DNA of 64,000 nt from JAATGA01 sp047605605 (GCA_047605605.1 JASGFG010000001.1:1-64000); one strand, 5' to 3'. Shown: positions 25,383 through 34,887, counted from the first letter of the stretch. Translations and numbers: made by a program. Notes: generated by a model not told the origin, from the sequence alone.

Positions 25383-26941
25383 GCCGCGACCCCCTGCTGT
25401 GGGGATGTCGCACGGCCCAGCATAGCGGCCAGCAACCGTTGTTCCGTGATCGCGCCGTCGCGGAATTCGCCATTCACGCGCCCGCCGTAAAGAACAAGGC
25501 AGCGGTCGGCCAGTTGCACGATCTCGGGCAGTTCGGATGAATAGAACAGCACCGATCCCCCTTCATCGGCAAAGGCGCGGATCGCGGCATAGATCGATTG
25601 TTTGGTGCCCACGTCGACACCACGCGTCGGATCGAACAGCAACAGCGTGCACGCGCCGGTCGAAAGGGTGCGCGCAATCAGCGCCTTTTGCTGATTTCCG
25701 CCAGACAGTTCGCCAATGGTAAAGCCCAGATAGCGCGGGTTCAGATCCACTTTCGCGGCCGTATCCAATGCGTGTTTGGCCTCGGCCCGCGGGCTCAACA
25801 TCATCGCACGCGATATGCGCCTCAGCACCGGCAGCACCACATTCGAGGCGGTGGACAGGCCGGAAAGGATGCCTTCGGTCTTGCGCTCTTCGGGCAGAAA
25901 GGCGATGCCGCTGCCCACATTCAGGGCATGGCGCGGGCTGCGCAACGTGACGGGCGTCCCATCAACGCGGATCTCGCCACCAACGGTCGGCTCGAGCCCG
26001 GCGATCATCCGAAAGAGGCCGCGCTGGCCCTGCCCTTCCAACGCCGCCACGCCCAGAACCTCGCCCGCCGCCAGCGAAAACGACGCGCCGTTCACGCCCT
26101 TGCCCTGCAAATCGCGAACCTCGATCCGGGTCTGGGCTGCGGCAGAGGCGCGTCGGGTGGCGCGGTCGTGATCCACCTTGTGGCCCACCATCATTTCAAA
26201 AATGTCATCGTCATCCGCATCGGCCAGATCCACCGTAGCGATAGAGCGACCGTTGCGCAGCACCGTGGCCTTGGCCGACAGGGCGCGCACTTCCGGAAGC
26301 CGGTGCGAGATATAAAGCACCGCCAACCCGCGCGCGGTGCTGTGCCGGATCAGGTCGAACAGCCAATCGGTTTCCGCCAGCGAGGCCGTCGGCTCATCAA
26401 GGATCAACAGGCGCGAGGCGCTTTCCATCGCGCGCAGGATCTCGATCCGCTGGCGTTCGGCCAAAGGCAGGTCGCCGATCAAGCTGCGCGGGTCGATACG
26501 GCTCATGCCATAACGGGCCAGCATCTCGGCTGCGCGGGCGTCACAATCTCGCGGCGCGTTCAAGCCCATTGCCCCTTTGGGTTGGCGGGGCAAATGCAGA
26601 TTTTGTGCGACGGTCAGGTTTCGAACGAGGCTCAACTCCTGAAAGGCAGTGGCGACGCCTTCGGCACGCGCCTCGATGATCGAGCCCGGCGCATAGGGCC
26701 GCCCCCCGATCGTCATCTGGCCCCGTCCGGGGCGAACAGCACCTGTCAGGATACGGACCAACGTAGACTTGCCAGCGCCGTTTTCGCCCAAAAGCGCATG
26801 GACCTCACCCGCCGCCAACGTGATGTCGGCATGTTCCAGTGCAACCGTTGCGCCATAGGCCTTGTGCAGGCCCGTGGCGCAAAAAGCCGATGGTCCGGCA
26901 AACGGCGGTGTGCCGCTTTCGCGGCCCGCAGCGTCCAGCAT
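25379..26941 (-). CDS. ribose-type ABC transporter ATPase, tandem domains (unit B)
   Basis: 520 residues with two ABC cassettes. First: Walker A GENGAGKST and LLILDEPTASL. Second: LSGGNQQKALIARTL and LLFDPTRGVDV. ATG 26941 has GGGAGGAG just upstream. It is the promoter-proximal gene of the 13-gene unit B and lies about 40 bases from the 27-bp palindromic operator. Confidence 0.88.
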   Translation of the reverse strand: MLDAAGRESGTPPFAGPSAFCATGLHKAYGATVALEHADITLAAGEVHALLGENGAGKSTLVRILTGAVRPGRGQMTIGGRPYAPGSIIEARAEGVATAFQELSLVRNLTVAQNLHLPRQPKGAMGLNAPRDCDARAAEMLARYGMSRIDPRSLIGDLPLAERQRIEILRAMESASRLLILDEPTASLAETDWLFDLIRHSTARGLAVLYISHRLPEVRALSAKATVLRNGRSIATVDLADADDDDIFEMMVGHKVDHDRATRRASAAAQTRIEVRDLQGKGVNGASFSLAAGEVLGVAALEGQGQRGLFRMIAGLEPTVGGEIRVDGTPVTLRSPRHALNVGSGIAFLPEERKTEGILSGLSTASNVVLPVLRRISRAMMLSPRAEAKHALDTAAKVDLNPRYLGFTIGELSGGNQQKALIARTLSTGACTLLLFDPTRGVDVGTKQSIYAAIRAFADEGGSVLFYSSELPEIVQLADRCLVLYGGRVNGEFRDGAITEQRLLAAMLGRATSPQQGVAA

Positions 26942-26983
26942 AGTTCTCCTCCCCTGAACCCCGAAATGCTCACATCCAAGTAA

Positions 26984-27010
26984 TGCAAACGTTCTCTGGG
27001 AACGTTTGCA
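26984..27010. promoter_or_regulatory. 27-bp palindromic LacI-type operator
   Basis: TGCAAACGTTC and GAACGTTTGCA are perfect inverted arms around a 5-base centre (26995-26999). Each arm contains AACGTT, the core of LacI-family sites. Position 43 bases before the unit B ATPase start fits repressor control by the LacI protein encoded within the same operon. Confidence 0.75.
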
Positions 27011-27137
27011 TATGAGATTGATTCTCTTCTCCGGTCAATAGTTTCGTTGCGATTTCCAATCACATCGGCGATCGACTCCGCCAAGGAGCCCACGTAAGTA
27101 TCTGTAAATGATATATTACTATGGATTACCGACAGGT

Positions 27138-27159
27138 CTGCGGCTCATGCAAGCCGCAG
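27138..27159 (-). terminator. hairpin downstream of unit C
   Basis: CTGCGGCT / AGCCGCAG give an 8-bp perfect stem with a 6-base loop, 45 bases after the otnK stop and upstream of the unit B promoter. No strong T-run, but the location suits a terminator separating units C and B. Confidence 0.5.
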
Positions 27160-27203
27160 TTCCGACAGATCACGCCATGTCGTTCGGTTCGCGCCGCTGA
27201 AAC

Positions 27204-28466
27204 TCAGCCGGGCGACAGCATCCGATCCGCTTCGGCAAAGAAGTCGGGGCCGCCAAAATTTCCCGATTTCAGCGCCAGACCCAAAGCCCGCCCATCAGCC
27301 AGAATCGTGCGAAGTGCGGGCGCACCGGGTGCGATTTCCGGTCCGATCTCCAACGCGGTCAAACCCAAACCCTCGACCACGGCACCCGAGGTTTCGCCCC
27401 CCGCCACGACCAACCGCCCTACCCCGCCCGCCACCAGCGCGCGTGCGATGTCGGCAAACAATCCCTCAATGGCGCCGGCGACGCGGTCGCGGCCATAGGT
27501 CTCTTGTGCCGCACGCACCACAGATGGATCAGCCGAAGAAAACACCAAAGGCCGCCGGTCTTGCGTCAGTGCCCAGGTCGCGATTTCCATCGCATGCAAC
27601 CGCCCTGCCACGGCATCCTCTGCCGTGATTTCATACAGTGGCAGTCCTGCGTCACGATGCCGGGCAACCTGACCGCGCGTCGCGATCGAACATGAACCCG
27701 ACAAAACCACCGCGCGCCCGGAAACCCCGTGCCAGTCATCTGCGGCCCCGGCCAACAGCCCTTGGGCCCGGAAATTCGCGGGCAGCCCCATGGCAATGCC
27801 CGACCCACCCGTCAACAAGGGCAAATCCGCTGCCGCAGTCCCGATTTGTACCAGATCGGCATCCGACACCGCATCAACCACGATCAGCCGCGCGCCTGCC
27901 GCATCGGCGGCGGACAGCGCCGCGGCAATTGCCGCCGAGCCCGCGCGTACCGGCGTGAAGCCGACATGCCCAACCGGCATTTCGGTTTGCCGCGCCAACC
28001 AGCGACGGATGTCGGCATCGGTCATCGGCGTCAGAGGGTGGTTCTCCATCCCGCTTTCGTTCAGCGGTCTGTCGTTTACGAACAGATGGCCTTGATAGAC
28101 GGTTCGCCCCGCCCCCGGAAAAGCCGGGCAGACTATAACCTTGCGGGCGTCCAGCGCCCGGGCCAGCGCGGCGGCAACCGGGCCGATGTTGCCATCGGGG
28201 GTACTGTCAAAGGTCGAGCAATATTTGAAAAGGAATTGCCTGCAACCTTGGGCCCTCAGCCAGTCGAGCGCCCGCAATGATTGTGCAATCGCCTGTTCGG
28301 GCGGGATTGTACGGGATTTCAACGCGACCACACCCGCCTCGACCGAAGGGTCAGCCGGGCCGGATGGGACGCCGCAGAATTGCGTCACGCGCATTCCCTG
28401 CCGCGCAATGGTATTCGCCAGATCGCTCGACCCGGTAAAGTCGTCGCCAATACAACCAAGAAGCAT
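27204..28466 (-). CDS. otnK: 3-oxo-tetronate kinase (DUF1537 family)
   Basis: 420 residues, the usual OtnK length. N-terminal GCIGDDFTGSSDLAN carries the DUF1537 signature; KYCSTFDSTPDGNIG near residue 95 and CPAFPGAGRTVYQGHLFVND near 140 are strongly OtnK-like; the C-terminal GGETSGAVVEGL and SGNFGGPDFF belong to the nucleotide-binding domain. OtnK phosphorylates 3-oxo-tetronate at C4, between OtnI and OtnC. Those partners are encoded in unit B, 12 kb away, so the pathway is split over two operons. It is the last gene of unit C. Confidence 0.88.
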   Translation of the reverse strand: MLLGCIGDDFTGSSDLANTIARQGMRVTQFCGVPSGPADPSVEAGVVALKSRTIPPEQAIAQSLRALDWLRAQGCRQFLFKYCSTFDSTPDGNIGPVAAALARALDARKVIVCPAFPGAGRTVYQGHLFVNDRPLNESGMENHPLTPMTDADIRRWLARQTEMPVGHVGFTPVRAGSAAIAAALSAADAAGARLIVVDAVSDADLVQIGTAAADLPLLTGGSGIAMGLPANFRAQGLLAGAADDWHGVSGRAVVLSGSCSIATRGQVARHRDAGLPLYEITAEDAVAGRLHAMEIATWALTQDRRPLVFSSADPSVVRAAQETYGRDRVAGAIEGLFADIARALVAGGVGRLVVAGGETSGAVVEGLGLTALEIGPEIAPGAPALRTILADGRALGLALKSGNFGGPDFFAEADRMLSPG

Positions 28467-28471
28467 GGGGA

Positions 28472-29380
28472 TCAGGGCCTTTGTATTCCACGGGTGTTCA
28501 GGTGAACGGCGTAAAGCGCACTTTGTCCGGCCAGAAACAACCGGTTCCGCTTCGCCCCACCAAAGCAGATATTGGCAATCACCTCACCCGTCAGAATCCT
28601 GCCGATCAGCGTGCCGTCGGGGGCAAAGCACTGCGCCCCGTCACCGGTCGCGACCCAAAGGGCGCCCCGGTCGTCGATACGCATGCCATCGGGAATGCCG
28701 GGGTCGATGGTCGCAAAAATTGCGCCCCCTGACAGGGTGCCATCCGTGGTCACGTCGAACACCCGCACATGGTGGGGCGCGTTTGGATCATGCGACCGCC
28801 CGCTGTCGGCTATGAAAAGCCGCGTTTCGTCGGCGGAAAAGACCAACCCGTTCGGTTTGACGAAATCGCCCGCCACCACGCGCAGATCACCTGTCACGGG
28901 GTCCAACCGATAGACGTTGAAGGCGCCGATCTCGCTGTCGGCCTTGTCGCCTTCGTAATCCGTCAGGATGCCATAGGGCGGATCGGTGAACCAAACCGTG
29001 CCATCCGATTTCACCACGACGTCATTGGGCGAATTCAGTCTTTTGCCCTGCCAGTTGTCGACAAGAACGGTGATGCTGCCATCATGCTCGGTACGCGTCA
29101 CCCGCCGTCCGCCATGTTCGCAACTGACCAGCCGCCCCTCGCGGTCGCGGGTATGACCATTGGTATAATTGGCCGGATAGCGAAACAGGGACACGGCCCC
29201 CGTTTCTTCGTCCCATTTCAGGATGCGGTTGTTCGGGATATCACTGAACAACAGGTGCCGGGCATCGCCGAACCATACCGGTCCCTCGCCCCAACGAAGC
29301 CCCGTCGCCAGCACTTCCAACTTGCACACCGGGATGATGTAATCCGCAAAGCGCGCATCGTGGACCTGAAAATAGCTCAT
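28472..29380 (-). CDS. SMP-30/gluconolactonase-family lactonase
   Basis: 302 residues of the six-bladed SMP-30/LRE propeller: RWGEGPVW with the metal-binding glutamate near residue 33, SPNDVVVKSDGTVWFTDPPYG, KPNGLVFSADETRLFIADS, and PDGMRIDDRGALWVA with the catalytic aspartate. Hydrolyses sugar lactones to aldonic acids. Placed between the regulator and otnK, it suggests that the unit C substrate enters as, or is oxidised to, a lactone. It overlaps the GntR stop by 4 bases. Confidence 0.87.
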   Translation of the reverse strand: MSYFQVHDARFADYIIPVCKLEVLATGLRWGEGPVWFGDARHLLFSDIPNNRILKWDEETGAVSLFRYPANYTNGHTRDREGRLVSCEHGGRRVTRTEHDGSITVLVDNWQGKRLNSPNDVVVKSDGTVWFTDPPYGILTDYEGDKADSEIGAFNVYRLDPVTGDLRVVAGDFVKPNGLVFSADETRLFIADSGRSHDPNAPHHVRVFDVTTDGTLSGGAIFATIDPGIPDGMRIDDRGALWVATGDGAQCFAPDGTLIGRILTGEVIANICFGGAKRNRLFLAGQSALYAVHLNTRGIQRP

Positions 29381-30111
29381 CCCTCATCCTCGGCTGATTT
29401 GCGCATGTCCCAATAGGTTTCCTCGACGGTGGCCAAATGCTGCCGCATCGCGGCTTCGGCCCGGTCGGCATCGCGATCGCGGATCGCCTCGTAAATCGCG
29501 CGATGCGCGGCGATGGCCTTTTGCAAGGCTTGGGGATGGCTCAACGACATGCGGCGTTGATCCTCCAGCAGTTCGAGAACGATCTGATACAGCGCATCCA
29601 GCAACGGGTTCTGCGCAATGCTGGCAATGCGATAGTGAAAGGCATCGTCGCTGGCGGCAAATGCCGCAACATCATTGGCCGACGCCTCGTTCACCGCCAG
29701 CAAAGCCGCCAGAGCGGCGATATCGGTATTGGTGGCCAGCCGGGCCGCCTCGCGCGCGATGGCAACCTCGACAAAGGCGCGGGTCTGCTGAAACCGGCGG
29801 ACGCCTTCGGTGCGCGAGATCAACATTTTCGCCGCACCCGACAACAGTTGCAGCAACTCTTTCGGATCAGGTTCGGTCACACGCGACCTGTCGCCATTCG
29901 AAACCGAAAGGATACCGGTCTTGTTCAGCCACAACAGCGCCTCGCGCACGGCAGGACGGCCAACGCCGTAATGCGCCATCAGGTCACGCTCGGACGGCAG
30001 CTTGTCTCCGATCGACAACTCGCCCGACAGAACCCGCGCCTCGATGTCGCGGGCGATCTGATCGGACAGTCGGTCGCGGCGCAACGCCGTTGGCTTGGCA
30101 AAACCCGTCAT
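29377..30111 (-). CDS. GntR-family regulator, FadR/FCD subfamily
   Basis: 244 residues. N-terminal winged helix-turn-helix (LPSERDLMAHYGVGRPAVREAL) and an all-helical FCD ligand domain of about 150 residues. Such regulators commonly respond to sugar acids and often bind sites resembling TTGTATGACAA. A similar sequence, CTGGTATGACAG, sits just upstream of unit C at 34888-34899. Encoded in unit C, so autoregulation is likely. Confidence 0.87.
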   Translation of the reverse strand: MTGFAKPTALRRDRLSDQIARDIEARVLSGELSIGDKLPSERDLMAHYGVGRPAVREALLWLNKTGILSVSNGDRSRVTEPDPKELLQLLSGAAKMLISRTEGVRRFQQTRAFVEVAIAREAARLATNTDIAALAALLAVNEASANDVAAFAASDDAFHYRIASIAQNPLLDALYQIVLELLEDQRRMSLSHPQALQKAIAAHRAIYEAIRDRDADRAEAAMRQHLATVEETYWDMRKSAEDEG

Positions 30112-31013
30112 CAGACACCCAGTTCCTTTTGAATACGCCGCTTTGCCTCTACGATGGAGGCAAGGAAGCGATCGCGCCAGAGCCGCCGTGCAGGTAGATC
30201 ATCCGCAGGCACCACCGCGCGCATCTTTTGGTCGATGGCTGATACCAGATCGGGGCCCCATTCGCGCGGATCGGCCTGTTCCTGCGCCAATCCGTAATAC
30301 ATCGGGCCCAGATTTGCGCAATATTCCGACACGCCCTTGGCTGCGTTCAGGTCGATGGTGGCGAAAGGCCCCATGAACGCCCAGCGAAGGCCCAGACCGT
30401 CGGCCACTGCGGCATCAACCTCGGCAGGCGTGCAGATCCCATCTTCGACCAGCCGGAACGCCTCGCCCAGCAGCGCACTTTGCAGCCGGTTGACGACAAA
30501 GCCATTGATCTCGCGCGTCAGGGTGATGGGGCTTTGACCCAGTTCGCGCATCAGCCCACGCACGAAATCCAGCGTGTCGGGGGCCGTCCATGGCGCAGGG
30601 ATCAGTTCCACCAGCGGAATTAGATGGGGCGGGTTGATCGGGTGGGCCACCAGACAGCGCGCCGCATGGGTCAACCCTTCCGTGAACCCGGAGGCCGGAA
30701 AACCGGAGGTGGAGCTGCCTACGATCGTGCCAACATCCAGCAATCCATCCATCTCGCGGTAAAGTGCCTGCTTGATCGCCAACCGCTCGGGCGCGCTTTC
30801 CTGCACATAGCCTGCTCCGGACAAGGCGGCCGCCAGATCGGCTGCAACATGGCACAACGCCCCCGCCGCGGGATCGGCCGCGACCACAAAGGCCAAAGCT
30901 GCCTCGGCTGCGGCGCGCGACGGATCATGGATCGCCACCTGATGTCCCGCACGCGAAAAGACCAACGCCCAGGAAGAGCCTACGACACCACAGCCGATGA
31001 TCGCGATTTTCAT
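30111..31013 (-). CDS. CRYL1/L-gulonate 3-dehydrogenase-like oxidoreductase (unit C copy)
   Basis: 300 residues with IIGCGVVGSSWA, AHPINPPHLIPLVELIP and GLRWAFMGPFATIDLN, the same architecture as the unit B enzyme at 17190-18131 but clearly diverged, so not a recent duplicate. Likely an NAD-dependent aldonate or hydroxy-acid dehydrogenase acting after the lactonase. Its last base is the first base of the GntR gene. Confidence 0.83.
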   Translation of the reverse strand: MKIAIIGCGVVGSSWALVFSRAGHQVAIHDPSRAAAEAALAFVVAADPAAGALCHVAADLAAALSGAGYVQESAPERLAIKQALYREMDGLLDVGTIVGSSTSGFPASGFTEGLTHAARCLVAHPINPPHLIPLVELIPAPWTAPDTLDFVRGLMRELGQSPITLTREINGFVVNRLQSALLGEAFRLVEDGICTPAEVDAAVADGLGLRWAFMGPFATIDLNAAKGVSEYCANLGPMYYGLAQEQADPREWGPDLVSAIDQKMRAVVPADDLPARRLWRDRFLASIVEAKRRIQKELGV

Positions 31014-31040
31014 ATTTTGATTGCCTTGCGTTGGATGTGC

Positions 31041-32069
31041 TTATTTGGTTTCGGCGGCAGCGGCCTTGCGCCGCCGCATGGCGGCATAGACAGACAGCGC
31101 CACCGCCAGGATCAGGATCGCGCCGTTGAACAGGTATTCGACATAGAAGGCCGCCCCCAACTGCTGCACGCCGGAAAAAGAGAACGCCAGGATCAGGATC
31201 GCCAGCAGTGTACCGCCTACGTTGACACGGCCCGGCCGGATCGACGTCGCCCCCAGAAGAGAGGCCGCAAAGGCCGGCAACAGATATTCCGGCCCCACGG
31301 ACGGTGTTCCCGACCGCAGGATCGAACCCAAAAGGATCCCGGCAATGGAACACAGAACGCCCGCCACAACGAATGTCGCGCCGACCGACCGGGGCACATT
31401 CACCCCCGAAAGCTCGGCTGCGCGCGCATTCGACCCGATGAAATAAAGACCGCGCCCCGCTGGCAGCCGTTCAAGCAGGATCCACAGCGCCAAGCCCGCG
31501 ACCAGCACGACCAGCGCGGGCAAGGGCACGCCCCAAATCGCCCCGGCCAAACCGGTATATCCCTCGGGCAGCGAAAATCCGGGGATTTGCATCCCGTCGG
31601 TATACCAGTTGGAGATCCCGTAAAGAAGCGATCCGATCCCCATGGTGGCGATGAAGGAATCGATCTTCAACCGCATCACCAGAAAGCCGTTGATCGCACC
31701 CACCGCCAACCCGATCCCCAGAACGATCAAAGCCGCCACCGGCCAGGACAGCCCGGCATTCACCTGCAGCCCCACCGCCAGAACCTGCGCCAGCCCGACA
31801 TGATAGCCGACCGACATGTCGAACCGACCTGTGGTCAATGGCATCATCACGGCCAAGGCCAACAGCGCCGTCACCGCCTGGCTGGTCAAAAGGTTGCCGA
31901 TATTCGCGCGGCTCAGATAGGTGTCGGGTCGCATCAGCCCGAACACCAACAGAACCAGCAGGAAAATCATTGCCAACCCGTAGTTTGCGGCGAAGTTGAT
32001 GATCGCGCGGCGGACATCAGGTTTTTCCTGAACAGTCAGGCGATCTGCGGCTTTCTGGGCGTCTTGCAT
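31041..32069 (-). CDS. ribose-type ABC transporter permease (unit C)
   Basis: 342 residues with the RbsC-type pattern: MPLTTGRFDMSVGYHVGLAQ near residue 80 and LLGATSIRPGRVNVGGTLLA near 275. The usual DLS of the family is replaced by FDMSVGY, a conservative change. Single permease, start codon overlapping the ATPase stop by one base. Confidence 0.87.
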   Translation of the reverse strand: MQDAQKAADRLTVQEKPDVRRAIINFAANYGLAMIFLLVLLVFGLMRPDTYLSRANIGNLLTSQAVTALLALAVMMPLTTGRFDMSVGYHVGLAQVLAVGLQVNAGLSWPVAALIVLGIGLAVGAINGFLVMRLKIDSFIATMGIGSLLYGISNWYTDGMQIPGFSLPEGYTGLAGAIWGVPLPALVVLVAGLALWILLERLPAGRGLYFIGSNARAAELSGVNVPRSVGATFVVAGVLCSIAGILLGSILRSGTPSVGPEYLLPAFAASLLGATSIRPGRVNVGGTLLAILILAFSFSGVQQLGAAFYVEYLFNGAILILAVALSVYAAMRRRKAAAAETK

Positions 32070-33616
32070 CAGGTACTTCCCGTTCCAATCATTGGCCGCT
32101 GCGGCGTGGGGGCGGCCTCGGCCCCCTGCGACGACCGCGCAACCAGGTTTTCCATCGTCAGGGCCCGGCCCGACAGTTCAGCGCCTGCCCGGCCACGGTT
32201 CACAACCACGGCCCGGTCGCAAAGAGCCGCGACCTCCTCCATGTCGGTGGACACCACGATCATCGCGACACCGGTTGCCGCCGCACGGCGCAAAATGGCA
32301 TGAATTGCGAGCTTTGCGCCGATGTCGACGCCCGCTGTCGGTTCTTCCAGAATGATCAGCCGCCCACCCGTTCCCAGCCACCGTGCCAAGCACAGCTTTT
32401 GCTGGTTGCCGCCCGATAGCCAGTCGATCAGCGCAGCCTCGCGGCGAGGGCGCACGTCAAACTCATCAAGCAGGCGCCGCGTAGCGGCTCGTTCGGAGCC
32501 CGGGCGGATCCATTGCCAGATCGACCCGCCACGGATGCGCGGGTTGGCAAAGACGTTCTCGGCAAGCGTCATGCCCTGAAACGCGCTTTCGCCGGTTCGG
32601 TCCCCCGCCAACAACCGTATTCCTGCCGCGATCGCCCGGCCGATAGAGTGGCTGGTCAACGGCAGCTCTGCGCCGTCCAGACTGATGCGACCTGCATCAG
32701 CCCGACGCGCGCCAAAAATTGCGCGGCCGACTGCCTCTTGGCCACCGCCCCTAAGGCCAACAAGGCCAAGGATTTCACCCCGGTGCACATCAAAGCTGAT
32801 CGGTCCGCGCCCACCAATCATCAGATCCCGCACCGACAAGGCCACGGGTGCATCGGTGACAGCCGGAGTTTCCGCCCCCGCCATCAGGTCGGCGGCCCGG
32901 CCCAGCATATGTTCGACCATCCGCGCAGGCGTGGTGGCAGCCATGTCCTCGGTGATGATGTGACGACCATCCCGAAATGCCGTCACCCGATCACACAGCC
33001 CGAACAGTTCGTTCAACCGATGCGAGACATAGATCATGCTGGTTCCCTTGTCGCGCAGCCGGCGCATTGCCTGAAACAGACGAAGCGAGTCCGCTTCGGG
33101 CAGGGCAGCAGTCGGTTCATCCAGCACCAGAACCTTGGGTGCATGGGCCAGCGTCCGCACGATCGACAGGATCGCCTTTTCAGGCGCACTCAATGTCGAT
33201 ACCAGCCGGTCGGGGTCCAGCGGTTCGACCTCCATCGTCTCGTAAATCTCAAAAGCCTGCCGCCGCACCGCGCGCCAATCGATCATCCCGCCCTTGCGCG
33301 GATAGCCTGCGCCAAAAGCGATGTTTTCTCCGACGCTCAGGTCATCGGCAAAGGCTGCATCCTGGTGCACAAAGGCGATTGGCAGCTTTTCGCTGCGCGG
33401 ATCGACGGCACGACTGTCCAACAATATCTCGCCGCCGTCGCGTTCATAAACACCGGCCAGAATCTTGATCAGCGTCGATTTCCCCGCCCCATTCTCGCCG
33501 ATCAGCGCGTGGATCTCGCCCCGGCGCAGATTGAAATCCACCCCGTCCAGCGCGATGGCACCATAGAACCGCTTGGAAAGTCCGCGGATCGACAAGAGTT
33601 CATCAGAGCCGGTCAT
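32069..33616 (-). CDS. ribose-type ABC transporter ATPase, tandem domains (unit C)
   Basis: 515 residues. First cassette: Walker A GENGAGKSTLIK, Walker B VLVLDEPTAAL. Second: LSGGNQQKLCLARWL and LIILEEPTAGVDIG. About 65 bases with a strong hairpin separate it from the binding-protein gene. Confidence 0.88.
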   Translation of the reverse strand: MTGSDELLSIRGLSKRFYGAIALDGVDFNLRRGEIHALIGENGAGKSTLIKILAGVYERDGGEILLDSRAVDPRSEKLPIAFVHQDAAFADDLSVGENIAFGAGYPRKGGMIDWRAVRRQAFEIYETMEVEPLDPDRLVSTLSAPEKAILSIVRTLAHAPKVLVLDEPTAALPEADSLRLFQAMRRLRDKGTSMIYVSHRLNELFGLCDRVTAFRDGRHIITEDMAATTPARMVEHMLGRAADLMAGAETPAVTDAPVALSVRDLMIGGRGPISFDVHRGEILGLVGLRGGGQEAVGRAIFGARRADAGRISLDGAELPLTSHSIGRAIAAGIRLLAGDRTGESAFQGMTLAENVFANPRIRGGSIWQWIRPGSERAATRRLLDEFDVRPRREAALIDWLSGGNQQKLCLARWLGTGGRLIILEEPTAGVDIGAKLAIHAILRRAAATGVAMIVVSTDMEEVAALCDRAVVVNRGRAGAELSGRALTMENLVARSSQGAEAAPTPQRPMIGTGST

Positions 33617-33648
33617 TGCCCAGCCTTCCCTTTGAATATTCTGGCAAA

Positions 33649-33674
33649 CCCGCCCCGATCACGACCGGGGCGGG
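33649..33674 (-). terminator. GC-rich hairpin between binding-protein and ATPase genes (unit C)
   Basis: CCCGCCCCG / CGGGGCGGG give a 9-bp perfect stem with an 8-base loop in the 66-base gap after the binding-protein gene. Same position as the hairpin in unit A; probably sets the ratio of binding protein to membrane components. Confidence 0.5.
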
Positions 33675-33682
33675 AAAAGGTC

Positions 33683-34858
33683 TTAGTTGACCGCGCAGTC
33701 GGCGGTTTCACCCAACCAGATGTTGCGATAGTGGCAGGCGAAGCCGTTCGACGGGATGAACTCGTTCTTGTCGCCACCTTCGGCGTCGATGTTGTCTTTT
33801 GTCACCAGATAGACCGGTTGCACAAAGGTCGAAGGCTCCTGCCCCGCCATTGCCCGGATGATCGCATCGACCGCCTGGAACCCGAACAACGTGCTGGGCT
33901 CGGGCACCGTCGCTACTTCGTACTCGCCCTTGCGGATCAGGTCATAAGCCGAGGGCGGGCCGTCGGCCCCTACCAGCTTGATCTTCGACGGGTCGACATT
34001 GGCCGCACGCAGGGCCGCCGCTACATAGGGAAAGAAGTTGTCGCAGCAGGTGGTGCCCCACCATTCCTGACCCTGATTGGCCAGGATGCCGGAAATCACC
34101 GTGGGAATACGCTGCGTCTGGTCGGCGATGGGGATGTTCACCATGTCGACAAAGGTGCAGCCTTCGCAATTCTTGATCGGTTGTGTCGCGGCCTCGGCTT
34201 TCAGCCGGGCAATCGCAAAGCTGCTGTCCAGAAAATGCAGCTGCTTTGCGGTGCCGTTCGATTCCGCCATAACGTATGCCGCCTGCGTTTCACCGATTTC
34301 CGTGGGCCATGACCCGATATTGGCGAAAAGCTTCATCTCTGGATCCGGCCCCGGAAAGGCGCTGGAGTGAATGCCGATCACTGGAATGCCCGCGGCAATT
34401 GCCTGCGCGATCGGTCCTTGCAATGCGCTGGCATCGGCCGAGGTCACGATGGCGTCGGGCTGCGCGGCAACCGCTTGTTGCATGGCCTGAAGAGTGCTGG
34501 TTACGGCGCCACGGCCGTTCAAGACCTCGACCTTCCAGCCCAAGATCTGGGCCGCCTCTTCGACGCCCCTGCCCCAGTTCACAAAGGACACATAGGACTG
34601 GTCAGCCGAGACATAGATGATGCGATGCTCACCCGCAGGTGCCCGCGGCCCCTCGGTCGGTCCGGTCCAGTCTTTCTGGGCGCCGGTGCGCGACGCCACA
34701 ATCTCTTTCGCCTCGTCCAGCGTCATCGTTGTGCGGACTTCCGGCTGCTTCCATGCGCCGAATGGCTCGGCCCGCGTTTCGGCAAAGACTGGCGCGGCAA
34801 GTCCCGTCGCACATACGACTGCAGTCAGCGCCGCTGGGGCGCCGGTCAGGTATTTCAT
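33683..34858 (-). CDS. periplasmic sugar-binding protein (unit C importer)
   Basis: 391 residues. Signal peptide ends near APVFA (residue 26). RbsB-type core from about residue 70 (RIIYVSADQSYVSFVNWGRG) with PDAIVTSADASAL and GIPVIGIHSSAFPG. A C-terminal extension includes CCDNFFP and other cysteines. First gene of unit C; ATG 34858 has GGAGG-like sequence upstream. Confidence 0.86.
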   Translation of the reverse strand: MKYLTGAPAALTAVVCATGLAAPVFAETRAEPFGAWKQPEVRTTMTLDEAKEIVASRTGAQKDWTGPTEGPRAPAGEHRIIYVSADQSYVSFVNWGRGVEEAAQILGWKVEVLNGRGAVTSTLQAMQQAVAAQPDAIVTSADASALQGPIAQAIAAGIPVIGIHSSAFPGPDPEMKLFANIGSWPTEIGETQAAYVMAESNGTAKQLHFLDSSFAIARLKAEAATQPIKNCEGCTFVDMVNIPIADQTQRIPTVISGILANQGQEWWGTTCCDNFFPYVAAALRAANVDPSKIKLVGADGPPSAYDLIRKGEYEVATVPEPSTLFGFQAVDAIIRAMAGQEPSTFVQPVYLVTKDNIDAEGGDKNEFIPSNGFACHYRNIWLGETADCAVN

Positions 34859-34887
34859 GGTTTCCTCCCTGGAATCTCCTCCGCCAA

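Noticed and set aside
30624..34312. Two plus-strand ORFs of 559 and 599 codons
   Set aside because: Shadows of unit C dehydrogenase, permease, ATPase and binding-protein genes; basic low-complexity products.
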